Assembly (NCBI RefSeq): GCF_001540865.1
Contig: NC_033637.1
Span: 5,787,737 to 5,851,736 of the forward strand
Direction: 5' to 3'
DNA: 64,000 nucleotides
Source of the DNA: Ananas comosus
Lineage: Eukaryota > Streptophyta > Magnoliopsida > Poales > Bromeliaceae
The notes under the pieces are model-generated. The model saw nothing but the letters and a program-made list of their open reading frames with translations. It did not search any database and had not been told where the DNA came from. Made by a program: the position numbers and the translations under genes. Positions 34,754 to 46,691 of this stretch are shown here, piece after piece. Each line of letters begins with the position of its first letter. Position 1 is the stretch's first letter.

Positions 34754-35600
34754 TGGACTATTTTTCACGAACTTCGAGTATTCGGCAGCGATCTATTCCT
34801 TTCATCTTTATTCATTATTATTCTTTTTCTCCGTGAAATTTTATGCATATCCTTTCCACTTCCTCCTCCCCCTCAGGGGAGGGTACAGGGGATCATGTAG
34901 TCATTAACTCCTGAGTTTTAACTTTTCATTATGAGCTGATTTAGCTGTATCTGGCCACTAATCCCTGTTAATATTGAGATGTACATGACATGTTTTCCTT
35001 ATATTATGTCCAAGTTTTGCTGTTGTGCTATATGAGATGATTGTAACTTAATGATGTGCAAAAATCAGTTTATTGTGTATTGCGAAGTTATACAATGATG
35101 TATATGTGCAGCATTTCCGTACTGCCTTACAATTTCAGTAAATTTCATCTCAGTAAATATCTCACTGCTGCACTGAACTCTGAACTTCAGATATTTTATT
35201 ATATAAGATTATTTTTCACTCTCTCGAAGGAAAAATTTTAAAATGCATCAATTATGTTGGTGAAATGGCATCTCGAACCAATCAAATTGATCCTTTTGGA
35301 TTAATCCATTACTTCATGATTATAAAAAAATATTTTTATTGTATCTTTTTTTAAAAAGAGAGATATGATTGGTTTGTTATTGCTGATATAGTGCAAGTGT
35401 GGTACAGTAGACTTCCTCTTTTCGGAGACGCTTTTGGATGGTGAAGGATAAAAATTCTCACTACACCGTAATCTTATTGAGTGGTGCCACAAAAAGTTTT
35501 ATAAATTATATAATCTCAAATTAGCCTTATTTGTAACTCATGTAGGCATTGGCAAAGTTTACATGGGGTGTCCCAATATGAGCTTTAGTGTGATCACAAG
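34754..35600. other. 3' flank of the DUF707 gene, no gene seen
   Basis: The 3' UTR and intergenic DNA. The small palindrome cctccccctcaggggagg at 34866-34883 is a weak hairpin. Nothing else was recognised. Confidence 0.45.
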
Positions 35601-36224
35601 TAGGGGTGTAAACGGGCCGAACATGAGAGAGCTGGGGGTCGGCTCGTGTTCGACTCGTTTATTTGTTCGGCTTGTTTAATAAACGAGTCGAACACAAGCT
35701 GGCTTATTAAAGTATCGAGCCAAAAAATTCAGCTCGTGTTCGGTTCGTTTATAAACGAGCCGAACACGGGTTGGCTCACGAGCTGGCCAACGAACAATAA
35801 GTTAAAAGGATTAAATTGAATATATATAAAAAATAAATTTATGAAAACTTATTCATTAGACTTTAATCTAATAGTTGAAACTTTACATATAAATGAGTTT
35901 TTTTATAATTAAACTCGCCTGTATATTTTTATTTTACTAAAATTTAAATAATAATAATATATATTATATATAATTATTTATTTATATATTAAATATAAAT
36001 TATATAAATTATATAAATGTAAAATATATGTATTCGAGCTGTTATCGAGCGAACACGAGCGAGCGGACCCCAGCTCGTTTCGCTCGTTTAATAATCGAGA
36101 TTAAACGAGCCGAAAAATTCGGCTCAGTGTTCGGCTTCGTTTACTAAGCGAGCGATTCGATCTCGAGGTCATTTCAAGCGAACACGAGCTGGCTCGCAAA
36201 GAACGAGCTGGATTGCCACCCCTA
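35601..36224. mobile_element. hAT-type non-autonomous element (624 bp)
   Basis: The ends are TAGGGGTG and its exact complement CACCCCTA. The flanking octamers atcacaag (35593-35600) and atcacaac (36225-36232) match at 7 of 8, an 8-bp TSD. TAGGG fits the hAT YARNG terminal consensus. Subterminal regions on both sides are packed with repeats of 'gctcgtgttcg', 'cgaacacgagc' and 'aaacgagccgaac' in both orientations, typical of transposase-binding arrays, around an AT-rich centre (35810-36030). There is no coding capacity. It is a different family from the CAAGG MITEs. Confidence 0.85.
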
Positions 36225-36448
36225 ATCACAACTGACATATGGTGTTTTCGTTCAATTCATAACATGGCTAGTTTCATCTCTAATCTTGAAGAAAGAAAAG
36301 TTGGATTACCCAGGTGTTTTAAATTGTCAAAAAAAAAAAATTGTTGACAAAAAATTATTGTATCAGAAATTTTTATGAGCTGCTGGGGTTTGGTGAAACT
36401 TGTGCAGTTTTGAACTGAAAATCTCTTTTGCCAAACTTTTCTATTATA

Positions 36449-36786
36449 GGATAAACTTCAAATACCATTCCTGTGGTTTTTCACTTTTTTATTTTAGTAT
36501 TCTATGGTTTAAAATATATTAAATTAGTGTCCTGTGGTTTTATTTTTATTTTTTCATTAGCTTTTTCGAAATTATATACAAAAAACTTTAGATGCCCCAC
36601 CTAAATTTATCGAATATTTATTTTAGTATTCTTTAATTTTAACTTTGTCAGTGATTTAACAAAAAAAATTAGTGAAATTGATAATAAAAAAATAAAAAAT
36701 CAAGGTACTAAATTTATACATTTTAAATCATAGAATACTAAAATGAGAAAGTGTGAAAACACAAGAATGGTATTTGAAGTTTTTCC
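36449..36786. mobile_element. Palindromic MITE (about 338 bp)
   Basis: The left end ggataaacttcaaatacc, followed by attcctgtgg, is mirrored at the right by the complement of ggaaaaacttcaaatacc, followed by attcttgtg. Inner blocks also pair (tttagtattctatggttta near 36495 against taaatcatagaatactaaa near 36722). Most of the element can fold into one hairpin. The TSD is not clear. A truncated sister copy lies at 25559-25838. Confidence 0.7.
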
Positions 36787-37154
36787 TTCATTATATTATT
36801 TATATTATGAAAAAATATTATAGGATTCAACTCAACTAAAGGCCCTCCAACTTTTTTTTTTTTCTTATTGACATCTCTCTTACCTTGTTTTTTTCTTATT
36901 GATATCACTGTAGCATGTAAATATGTGATTAATTTAATTTGAGGTATTTACTCAAAATAAACTGGAGATTTGTTAAGGGAAAGTATAAAAAAAAATTAAA
37001 AGTTTGCTTTACAAGTCTTACACCCTCCATTCTAAAATTCACAAAATTAAAAAAAAAATTAGTTAAAAAAAATGATAAGTTAGAAATGATGATCTTTGGA
37101 TGACATAGGTATAAAATATACATGTAAGTATATATTGTATATATTACATCCTAG

Positions 37155-37211
<57 letters not shown>

Positions 37212-37355
37212 CTTATCACACCAAGTTTTTTTTTCACTAAAGAATATTTTAATCAATTCAGTCACCACATCCTTTTGTATGTAAACCAATAGCCAATCTC
37301 TGCCGTCCAAATAGACTGGGAGTTCAATTGGACGGTGGATTGCACGTATCACCCC
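36787..37355. other. Intergenic AT-rich DNA with a (TA)n array
   Basis: A TA microsatellite occupies about 37157-37194. No gene was seen. Confidence 0.6.
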
Positions 37356-37426
37356 CTTCTATATATAAACCCAACTCAACTCACCTCAACTCAACTCAAC
37401 TCAACTCACCTCGGGTTCTTCTTCTC

Positions 37427-37460
<34 letters not shown>

Positions 37461-37500
37461 CCTTCCCCACCAAAACCCTAACCCTAACCCTAACACAAAT
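37356..37500 (+). promoter_or_regulatory. Promoter-like block: TATA box, pentamer repeat, CT tract and TTAGGG-type repeats
   Basis: A TATA-type element (tatatataa, 37360-37368) is followed by a degenerate ACTCA pentamer array (about 37372-37412), a (CT)n tract (37422-37461) and three telomere-like units (ccctaaccctaaccctaac, about 37475-37493). The order of TATA, CT-rich leader and telo-box-like repeat resembles a plant core promoter and 5' leader. An ORF opens at 37517 on the same strand. Confidence 0.5.
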
Positions 37501-37516
37501 TTGCTCATCAACTACT

Positions 37517-37669
37517 ATGCTGCACAAGCGGCGTCGACCTCGCCATGATCGAACGCCTCCTGAGGACAGCGAGATCATAGCCGTCGATCATCTGACCGGT
37601 TGGATCTCGCCACGTCTCCCCACAATTCCGCCCTTGTCACGACACGATACACCTCTCTCTCTCTCCTAA
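37517..37669 (+). CDS. Possible short ORF or first exon of an unrecognised gene
   Basis: The ATG follows the promoter-like block. The 50-residue reading starts MLHKRRRPRHDRTPPEDSE and is basic at first, then acidic, ending in a Ser-rich stretch and TAG/TAA-type stop. The first 35 codons are GC-balanced and protein-like, so a donor before the stop is possible, but no downstream exon was found. It matches no family I know. It could equally be the 5' fragment of a dead or duplicated gene. Confidence 0.3.
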   Translation: MLHKRRRPRHDRTPPEDSEIIAVDHLTGWISPRLPTIPPLSRHDTPLSLS

Positions 37670-39313
37670 TTTTTTCCCCAATTTTTCCGATTTTTTCCTC
37701 TTTTTTCTTGATCCGATCTCGCTGGTGATGTGGTGCTGAGAATTGGTTCTCCGGTTTCTTCGCACCTCCCATAACCAGCAAAATTAATTCCTTTTTTTCA
37801 AAAAAAAAAAAAGATCACGATCATAATTTTACGGGTGATTTTGGTTCAATTTTGCTTTATTTCCCCCCCGATCTCACCCATGCCACGGTCGTGACATTTT
37901 CCATTAATTTTGCCTCAATTTTTCGCTAATTCTCATCTTGATCTCTAGCTTTTTCTCGATCGGCTTTCTCAATTTCTTATTTATTTATTTATATTTTTTA
38001 TTTTTTATTTTCCAAAAAATTTGATTAATTATTATAGTGTTAAATTTTACCCAATGATTTATCTAACTAAAGCAATTTAATTTTAAAAAATTGCAAGTCA
38101 AAACGGAGTTTTCCTTCTTTTTTTTTTTTTTTTGAGAAACCAGGCATAGTCATGTATTAGCATAAAGAGATTATTTTATTTTTAAAAGTATTATTATACT
38201 CCAATGGCTAATACAGTTACATGCTTGGGAGATTGAGATAATTGAACGGGGCCTATCGTTACACGGGCCATGGCCAATCCCATGCTGGCACGTGTACATC
38301 TGGGCCTCACAATTCACATTCTCTGAGAAAGAATTTGCTCGGACGAGAAGCGCTTTTCGGAGAAGCATAAAAAGCTAGTGTATTAACAATAGTTCTATAG
38401 CTTACCCATTGCAACTATTAGTAACATAGTTTATTTTGACTTTATTAAGGTTTTAATTTGACAAAAACTTCGATATTTTTTTCTTTGAACTGAGATATAG
38501 AAGTGTTTCTCACAACAATTTGCAATGCACTTATGAACAACAACAACAACAACAACAACATAAAAAAAAACAAGGACGCAAAATTAAGAGGCAATATTTA
38601 TGTTTAGATTTATTCTGCACTAAATTTCAAAATGTTGAAAAAAAAGAAGGAACAGCATTTTTGTAAAATATTAGTAAAAATAATCTATGAAAATTGTTTT
38701 TATACTTGTTACTGAACAAAAAAAATAGAGGGCTTCTTATGATCCTTGTATTGAGATAAGAAGGTTACAGTGAAAGAAGCAATTTTTATAATATGGTGAC
38801 ACGGGATGTTTCTTTTTTTGAATGGTGAGAATGTAATTTTCGAATGATTCAAAAGTTAGAAGTAATGTATGGAGCGTCTCTGCCATGTCAAAATGTCCTC
38901 TGTGGAAGCTGTACCTTTTTTTATTTTTATGGAGACTTGCTTAAATTTTTATCTTTTAGAAAATAACTTTGGCTAAAAAAGAGCAATTTTAGTTAATTTG
39001 TAGGTCAAATTTCATTAAAAAACCGCCCGTTTTTTTATTTTACAGGTTTGGTATAAATTTTTTAGAAAACTAATTAGAATTTTCGTTGCCTTCTTTTTTG
39101 ATTTTTTTTTCTCTGGTTCATTTATTTGTCATTTTTCGTCGTTTCTTCCTCTTTGTTTCTTTAAACGGTTCGACTCCTTTTGCTTTTCCTTCCTTCTCTA
39201 TCATTTTTTTTTCTTTCCTATTTCGTTTTCTCTTTCTTCGTTTTCTCTTTCTTCGTTAATATTTCGCTGAATTATATATAAAAATTTTTAGGTAGCACAC
39301 TTAGATTTATTTT
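37670..39313. other. Intergenic, no confirmed gene
   Basis: AT-rich DNA. A GC-balanced island at about 38200-38370 has no convincing coding frame. An (AAC)n microsatellite lies at about 38530-38560. T-rich 'ttcctt/ctttc' sequence at 39080-39260 precedes the start of the inverted repeat. Confidence 0.45.
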
Positions 39314-42300
39314 AATTTCTTACCAAAATATTTTTTCACTATTTCTTTCCCTCCTTCAAATTACAAATATTTTTATGAAATCTATTAAAATTTTATTTTT
39401 TGCATTTTGTGAATTCTTGCATTCAAATTATAAATACTTTATCCAAATTTTTTATTAAAACATTAGTTACAAATAAAATCAATTTGGAGGTAATTGTAGT
39501 TCTAGTAAAATGGCACAAGCTGACATGAAAGGGCAAAGAATCAAATAGCAATTAGTTTGAAAATAATAGTATGATACTAAAAATAAATTTCTTTTACTAT
39601 AAAATTAAATTAATTGAACACTCACATAAAACAAAGACAAAAAAAATTATTATTATAAATTTGTAAACAATATAACTGAGTATATTGACATTATATATAT
39701 AAAAAATATCTTCAAAGCAATTAACAATTACAAAGACAACAATATATCAAATCCAACAAATTTATATATACAACCAAAATATTTTCAAAGATATGATAAC
39801 ATCTACATCTTACCAATACTATGCTTATAAAATTACACAAATAAAAATAAAATAAAATATCTATGAACATTACATGTTCCCAAATAACAAAAAAATAAGT
39901 AAGCAAACATTAAAAACCACATGCATTTCACACATGTTCATCTTAGTTGCTCCAAATTTAATACAAGTACTGCACTTAGTTCTATCAAATATCAATACAA
40001 TTCAAGTTCATAGCAAACTAAGTTTTACTATTTCACAATTGGGCTATGTCAGGACTTATCATTTCCTTCCAAAAAATTGGATTTTTTTCTCCAAAAAATT
40101 GGATTCTACATCTCATCTTTTCCGTCTGTGCATCTGACTCGTTGGAAAAAAAACTATCATTAGCTTGGTTTAGGGAATAAAGTTATTTACCACATTAGCA
40201 TGTCATAGCAATCTAGTAGAATTAATGTTGTTACATTGAATATTTTGAAACGCTTCTTTAAAATGCCAGATATCTTTTCCACCATATTTCGTAACTAAGC
40301 ATGCCGATGGTTATACAGATCTCATAAATTTCGATATATACGAGCTCGTGTGTTATCGTCAAATTGACTAATATGGTAACGTTCTCCTCTATAGGGGGGA
40401 AAAAATTTATCTATATTTGCGTATCTCGAATCTACTAAGTAATATTTATTCACGATAGTTGTGGATTACAACTTTTTAAATAACTCAGTATGCAACGTTT
40501 TAACAACAAACATTTATTGTAGGCAACAAAAATTAAGATATTATCTTCGGGAACGGCGAAACCATCACTATCGCACACTCAGCGAAGTACTCTTATATCC
40601 GAAGCAGATCTTTTCCAACATGTACATTCAAATAAAAAATTATGATCAAATGAAAGGGCAGTTATCATATTTTGGAATGTAAATCTTTTGCGACAAAGAA
40701 AATGGGCTTGCTTGCTTCTGCAAACCATCACTGAAATATGTGTTCCGTCGATCGTACCAATAACATTCTACAACGCAAGAAAAATATTATATTGCGAATT
40801 ATTATTAATCATTTATAATCCAATATTATATCTGCATGATGGTTTATCTTGAAAGAATGAAAATTTGGATTATTCCTAATTCTTGGATGTACGAGTGCAT
40901 TATTTGCTGACAATATTTTGTAGTCATCTTTCAACATCACAATGTCTCGAAGAACGTTGTTAAATGTCTACTAATTGTTTCTCCCGAATGTTGGAATAGT
41001 TCCGGAAGGATCCTATTTGCCACACCATAGACTACACAAAATAAAAAAAAATTGTTAACTGTTCGTCAACAGTCATATTTCTTGTGCTACTTATCAACCC
41101 CCTCCCGACTAACTCATCGCGGAGTGCAATAAATGTAGCAGTACTCATATGAATGTGATGGTAGCAGCGTTCTGGATGATCAATAAAAATATTATAGAGC
41201 GTCTGATGTTCATTAAAAGGCCGATTTTGACATGGTTGCTTGTTCAATATATTTGTGGATAGTAAGAATCCTTGCTCAAGTAGCGTCACAAACACTTGCT
41301 CTCAAGATTCATCACCTTCATCTAAAAATGCCATAATATTCCCTACGATTGCGGATGAAGAGTCCATCACTATCTTTAGCAAGACAGGAAGTCGTTAGGG
41401 ACAAATACTTAAATACAAATTAATACATTATCGTAAATAGTGATTTTGAATTACAAACAGTATTACAAAGTATAATACAAATAAAGGAATAAGCTTCGCC
41501 AATTTTGCTTTTACTTATGTAAGACAAATAACACAATAAGTAGGACACGATAAGTAGGCTAATATTTTAATATAGCACTAGATCAAATATTCACCAGACT
41601 TTTGCACATGCATACAAAACTCATCAGTACACTTAAACACAAATTAACAAACATAGAGCATCGTTATGACATTGTTCTAAAAAGCAGGCATACGCAAAGA
41701 TTAGCTAATTAGAAACATAACCCAATATAAATAATCTAAACAATTGACAATAGTGTTCCAACATACATGTAAAGATTAATTCCACTAGAAACCTAATTCA
41801 AAGTAACAAATCTAAACAATAGATATAATAGTTCCAACTAAACAAAATACATACAAAGATAGGTCTAGTGGAAACAGGACACAGAGTAACAAACAACACA
41901 TAACATTACGACCTTAGATTACATTCCTAAAAAGATCTGTTTGTGGAATAAATTTTGTTGTGCAACCTGTCGATCAACCCACATGAATGCTAGTTCGTCA
42001 TTCATAGTCATGAAGACTTGCCGATTCTTACCATCCTTCAAAGCATCTCCTGCTATCAAGATATTTTTATTAGTTATTCTTAAAAGATTATAAACTCTGT
42101 GCATGCATGCCTCAATCGATGAAATATTAGAGTGATTGGTGATCTCGTTGTGATATAATTGGCGTGGAAGGTTAAGATTTTATTTTCCAATTTCAATCAT
42201 CTCAGCACTCGCGAGATCACTTTTCTTTTTTCGGCCACCAGTAGAAAATGCATGCTTGCGTTGAGGATTGGTGGGTTGTGGAGAACAGTCTTTTTCCACT

Positions 42301-42402
42301 AGAGCTATGGCCTGGTCCACTAGCATTTAGTTCGGCAGTTGTTTTCATCGGGGGAGGGCTTGTAGAGCATAAGGGATTAATGCCTCCATTATTTGCATTT
42401 AA
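39314..42402. repeat. Left arm of a 3.1-kb inverted repeat (Harbinger copy, minus orientation)
   Basis: The arm pairs with 44282-47482 in reverse complement. Anchors visible by eye include the outer edge taatttcttacc against ggtaagaaatta, the block at 39481-39560 against 47222-47315 ('caatttggaggtaattgtag'), the transposase blocks, and the inner edge tgcatttaa against ttaaatgca. The arms are clearly diverged (substitutions and small indels) but collinear over their whole length. The right arm is about 110 bp longer. Confidence 0.85.
40010..41334 (-). pseudogene. PIF/Harbinger DDE transposase, left copy (broken)
   Basis: From ATG 41334 the reading shows HMSTATFIALRDELVGRGLI and STRNMTVDEQLTIFF, the N-terminal part of HARBI1-like nucleases. 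After introns and frame shifts come GTIDGTHI (first catalytic Asp, about 40780) and RNMVEKIFGILKKRFK (catalytic Glu region, about 40250). Defects: a TGA ten codons in, where the right copy has TGG; a one-base deletion near 40970; and loss of frame after the Glu motif. At the codon where the right copy has TAA, this copy keeps CAA. The protein would be the nuclease that cuts and moves the element; this copy cannot make it. Confidence 0.82.
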
Positions 42403-43187
42403 GCTGTCCCCTGATGACCCTGTCTCAAATGGACTAGGTGAGAGATTAAAGCTTGACATTCTCTCGCCAATAAGACTTTCCTCCTCACCAGGGAATTATC
42501 CGGGTAAGCTTTCAACTATAGCGGGGCTCACCATTTTAGTGGAAAATTTATATTTTTCAATTGCAGTTGTCTTTTCAGTAAGGAACTTAAGATCCTTATA
42601 CGCGAAAAAAGGTTTATCCTTACACTTGTCGTACGCTGGATTCTTCTGAAGAAAGGATAATAACAATATAATACTATAAAAGAAAATCAATGATTAGAAA
42701 AATTAATGCAACGTATTTTAACTTTACCGCTATTACAGCATCACAGATACTTAGGTCACCAGCTGTGGGAATGTTGAATTCATAATCCCACCCCTATTCG
42801 CTCTTATTAGCAAGGCAAAATTATATGTCATGAAAGTTCTCTTCAAAACTTTCACTTCATATGATTCTTAGTAAGATTAACGTTATTTCTAATGTTGAAT
42901 TTACTTATGATCCTAATCCAAGCTATGGTAGTGAGAGTCTCATTAACATAGTTATCTAACATATGTTCCTCCCTCATTAGAACTAACAAAGATGAATCCA
43001 ATGAGTCGATCCAATTGGCAATTCTTGTTCTTGTTTCATTTTGAATATTGACTCGTCTTTCAACATGTTGCATTTTATTAGGTGAGTTCTCTAGTAACCC
43101 ACCTTCCTTATGAAAGTTCTTAGAAATTTTTTTGAAGGCATGCATCTGTAGTTGTAACATGAGATTAAGTAAATAGTTGTTAATCAA
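41919..43187 (-). pseudogene. Harbinger ORF1 (Myb/SANT-like DNA-binding protein), left copy
   Basis: Segments on the minus strand, in order: 43187-42852 with NWIDSLDSSLLVLMREEHML, a Myb/SANT-like trihelix start; about 42797-42727 with GWDYEFNIPTAGDLSICDAV; 42690-42490 (NPAYDKCKDKPFFAYKDLKF); 42459-42217, a Ser/Pro-rich linker; and 42104-41919 with FMTMNDELAFMWVDRQ as the C-terminal conserved patch. PIF/Harbinger elements encode such a Myb-like partner, which takes the transposase into the nucleus and to the ends. Intron boundaries are plausible between segments, but at least one frame change was needed near 42475, so I treat it as probably broken. Confidence 0.68.
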
Positions 43188-44281
43188 GTGTTAGACATAA
43201 AGTAACATATGTAAGAGAAGTAAACCCTGCATATACAATAGTAGAGGAAACTTACAAGATATGCAAGGGATGTACATATATAGGTTATATTACACCCAAC
43301 AACTATACGTAAACTATTAAACAGCTTTCAATTTAAAGTGCAATTGTAGTGCTTATTTTAATACCATAGTTCATCTATATGAAATGGAGATATATGCTTT
43401 AGTAAATGGTATACATAAATGAAATCAGGGTGTCACGTATAGTCGACAAACGAAAGTAAACATGATTAGAGCAATATTCAACACGCAATAGGGTAATGCA
43501 AAGTTGCAACCATATTCTACCCAAATGATTTCGCCGTAGGCCCGAAATGTAGTAGCATCAGTAGTATGGTTCATTTGGTTTTCAATTAATATGGGGTTGC
43601 ACAAATTTTACAATTTATGCTGTTTTTCAAACATTAAATGAAAATCGTCATCATCGCCGACATCGGGTTGACATAAATTATGATGGATAGGCATTTGACT
43701 TCGCATTGATACTACATGTACATTTTTTGCTATTGCATTTAGATTTCTCTCTGCTCATGTAATTGGCACCTCTATATCGTGTAGATCAAACGTTATTTTT
43801 ACGTTGCTAGATACAATCAAATTACATAGTATTAGTGTGATCATCAAGAAAAGCTTCATTAGAATGACAGTATGGTTTTCAACAGTTATAAAACAACATC
43901 ACAAAACAACATCACATAACATAAGGATTGTGATAGAGGTGTATGAAAAAGAAATGTCACGGAAAACAAACCTTGCTATAGCAAAAGAACCAAGATCGGA
44001 GGCTGAGACTGTAATAAATAGAGGCACGAAGCCTACCTGTGGATGGCGCAGGTAGCACGAGCCGGATTAGGCCAGACTGCAAAAAAAAAAAAGATAATAA
44101 ATACAGGGCTACCTCTGCCAACAACAAAGCCAAAGGAAGTAGATTCGTAGGGTAACCACCAAAAGGCGCAAGATCGGAGCCCAAGCCCGTGAAGGAGTGA
44201 CAGCACGAGGCTTCCTAGCAACGTCGAAGAAGGCACAAAGAGTAGGTGACACAACCCAAGAAAAGGGAGAAACCCTAGGAT
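42403..44281. other. Spacer between the inverted Harbinger arms
   Basis: It holds the N-terminal half of the left copy's ORF1 (to 43187) and then AT-rich DNA with no reading frame (43190-43950). A GC-balanced stretch at 43960-44281 follows whose minus strand begins with a cctagggtttctccc leader and has a donor-like ggcag/gtagcc at about 44115. That last part looks like a 5' UTR exon of the left copy, which would put its 5' end next to the inner edge of the right arm. Confidence 0.5.
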
Positions 44282-44330
44282 TTAAATGCAAATGATGGAG
44301 GCATTAATCCCTAATACTCTACAAGCCCTC

Positions 44331-44776
44331 CCCCGATGCAAACAACTGTCGAACTAAATGCTACTAGTTCAGGCCATAGCTCTGGTAGGAAAAGACCTCG
44401 TTTTTCACAACCCACCAATCCTCAACGCAAGCATGCATTTTCTTCTAGTGGCTGAAAGAAGAAAAGTGATCTCGCGAGTGAGGCGATTGCTGAGATGATT
44501 GAAATTGGGAAACAAAAACTTGACCTTACGCGCCAATTATATCACAACGAGATCACCAATCGCCCTAATATTCTATCGATTAAGGCATGCATGCACAGAG
44601 TTTATAATCTGTTAGGGATAACTAATGAAAATATTTTAACAACAAGAGATGCTTTGAAGGACGATAAGAATTGGCAAGTCTTCATGACTATGAATGACGA
44701 ACTAGCATTCATATGGGTTGATTGGCAAATTGCACAACAAAATTTATTGTGTAAGCAGTTCTTTTTAGAGATGTAA
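44331..44776 (+). pseudogene. Harbinger ORF1 C-terminal fragment, right copy
   Basis: The reading contains MIEIGKQKLDLTRQLYHNEI, ACMHRVYNLLGITNENIL and FMTMNDELAFIWVDWQIAQQ, parallel to the end of the left ORF1. The first part reads through a stop and a frame difference before 44495. The N-terminal DNA-binding domain is missing because the arm starts at 44282. Confidence 0.72.
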
Positions 44777-45371
44777 TCTAAGGTCGTAATGTTATGCGTT
44801 GTTTGTTACTCTGTCCTGTTTCGACTAGATCTCTCTTTGTATTTATTTTGTTTAGTTGGAACAATCATATCTATTGTTTAGGTTTGTTACTTTGTGTTAG
44901 GTTTCTAGTGGGCTAATCTTTACATGTCAGTTGTTTAGGTTATTTATGTTGTGTTATGTTTCTAATTAGCTAATCTTTGCGTATGTCTGATTTTCAGAAT
45001 AATGTTATAATGATGCTCTATGTTTGTTAATTTGTGTTTAAGTGTACTGATAAGTTTTGTATACATGTATATAACAACTGCAAAAGTCTGGTGAATGTTG
45101 GATCTAGTGCTATATTAAGATATTAGCTTACTCATCGTGTCCTACTTATTGTGTTATTTGTCTTACATAAGTGAAAGCAAAATTGGCGGAGCTTATTCCT
45201 ATATTTGTATTATGCTTTGTAATACTGTCTGTAATTCAAAATTACTATTTATGGTAATGTATTAATTTGTATTCAAGTATTTGTCCCTGACGACTTTCTA
45301 TCTGGATAAAGGTAGTGATGGACTCATCAAATTATCGGAATTTATTTTCATTTGCAATCGTAGGGAATATT

Positions 45372-46691
45372 ATGACACTTATATGAAGATGATGAATCTT
45401 GGGAGCAAGTGTTTGTGATGCTACTTGAGCAAAGATTCTTGCCACCCACAAATACATTGAACAAACAACTATGTCAAACTTGGCCCTTTACTGGGCATCA
45501 GAGGCTCTGTAATATTTTTAGTGGTCATCTAGAACGCTGCTACCATCACATTCGTATGAGTACTCCTACATTTATTGCACTCCGCGATGAGTTAGTCGGG
45601 AAAGGGTTGATAAGTAGCACAAGAAATATGACTACTGACGAACAGTTAGCAATTTTTTTATTTTGTGTAGGTCATGGTATGGCAAATAGGATCCTCGCGA
45701 AAATATTCCAACATTCGGAAGAAAAAATTAATAGACATTTTAACAATATTTTTTGAGGCATTGTGATGTTGAAAGATGACTACATAATTTTGTCAGCAAA
45801 TAATGCACTCGTGCATCCAAGGATTAGGAATAATCTAAATTTTTATCCTTTCAAGCTAAACTATCATGCAGATAGGTAAAATAATATTGAATTATAAATG
45901 ATTGATAATAATTTTCAATATAATGCTTTTCTTGTGTTGTAGAATGCTATTGGTACAATTGACAGGACACATATTCCAGTGGTGGTTTGCAGAAGCAAGT
46001 AAGCTCGTTTTCGTTGTCGTAAAAGGTTTACATCCCAAAATATAATGGCTGCCATCTCATTTGATCATAATTTTTTATTTGTATGCACAAATTGGAAAAG
46101 ATCTGCTGCAGATATGAGAGTATTTCGCTGGGCGTGTGAGAGTGATGGTTTCGTCCTTCCCGAAGGTAATATCTTAATTTTTGTTGCCTACAATAAATGT
46201 TTGTAATTAAAACGTTGCATACTGAGTTATTTAACAAGTTGTAATCTACAACTATCACAGGTAAATATTACTTAGTATATTCGGGATACGTAAATACAGA
46301 TAGATTTCTTACTCCCTATAGAGGAGAATGTTACCATATTAGTCAATTTGACAACAACACACGGACTCGCATACATCGAAATTCACGAGATTTGTATAAT
46401 TACCGGCATGTTCAGTTACGAAATGTGGTGGAAAAGATATTTGGCATTCTGAAGAAGCGTTTTAAAATACTCAATGTAGTAACACTATTTTCATATAAAG
46501 TGCAGTGCTTGATTGTTATGGCATGTTGCGTGATACATAATTTTGTTCGTCGTCACCAAGTCAATGATAGTCTTTTTTCCGACGAGCCAGATGCACAGGA
46601 TGGAAAAGATGAAGATGAAGAATCCAATTTTTTGGGAGGAAATGATGAGTCCCGACGTGATGAGGATCTCTGTGCTAATATTACAAACTAA
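45372..46691 (+). pseudogene. PIF/Harbinger DDE transposase, right copy (broken)
   Basis: From the position matching the left ATG, the frame is interrupted at once (TGA after four codons). It is then open at 45409-45756 with MSTPTFIALRDELVGKGLIS, DEQLAIFLFCVGHGMANRIL and a TGA at its end. After an intron acceptor (ttgtgttgtag, about 45941) come AIGTIDRTHI, the TAA at 46000-46002 (CAA in the left copy), SFDHNFLFVCTNWKRSAADM with the second Asp region, a second intron near 46168-46260, and RNVVEKIFGILKKRFK followed by an acidic tail (46392-46691). The G of the usual IDGTH is replaced by R. Not functional as read. Confidence 0.82.

Noticed and set aside
39874..40682. Plus-strand frames over the left Harbinger transposase
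   Set aside because: The matching sense reading on the minus strand carries the DDE motifs; these are shadows.
42248..42649. 133-codon plus-strand frame
   Set aside because: It lies on the opposite strand of the Harbinger ORF1 linker and has no family features; treated as a shadow.
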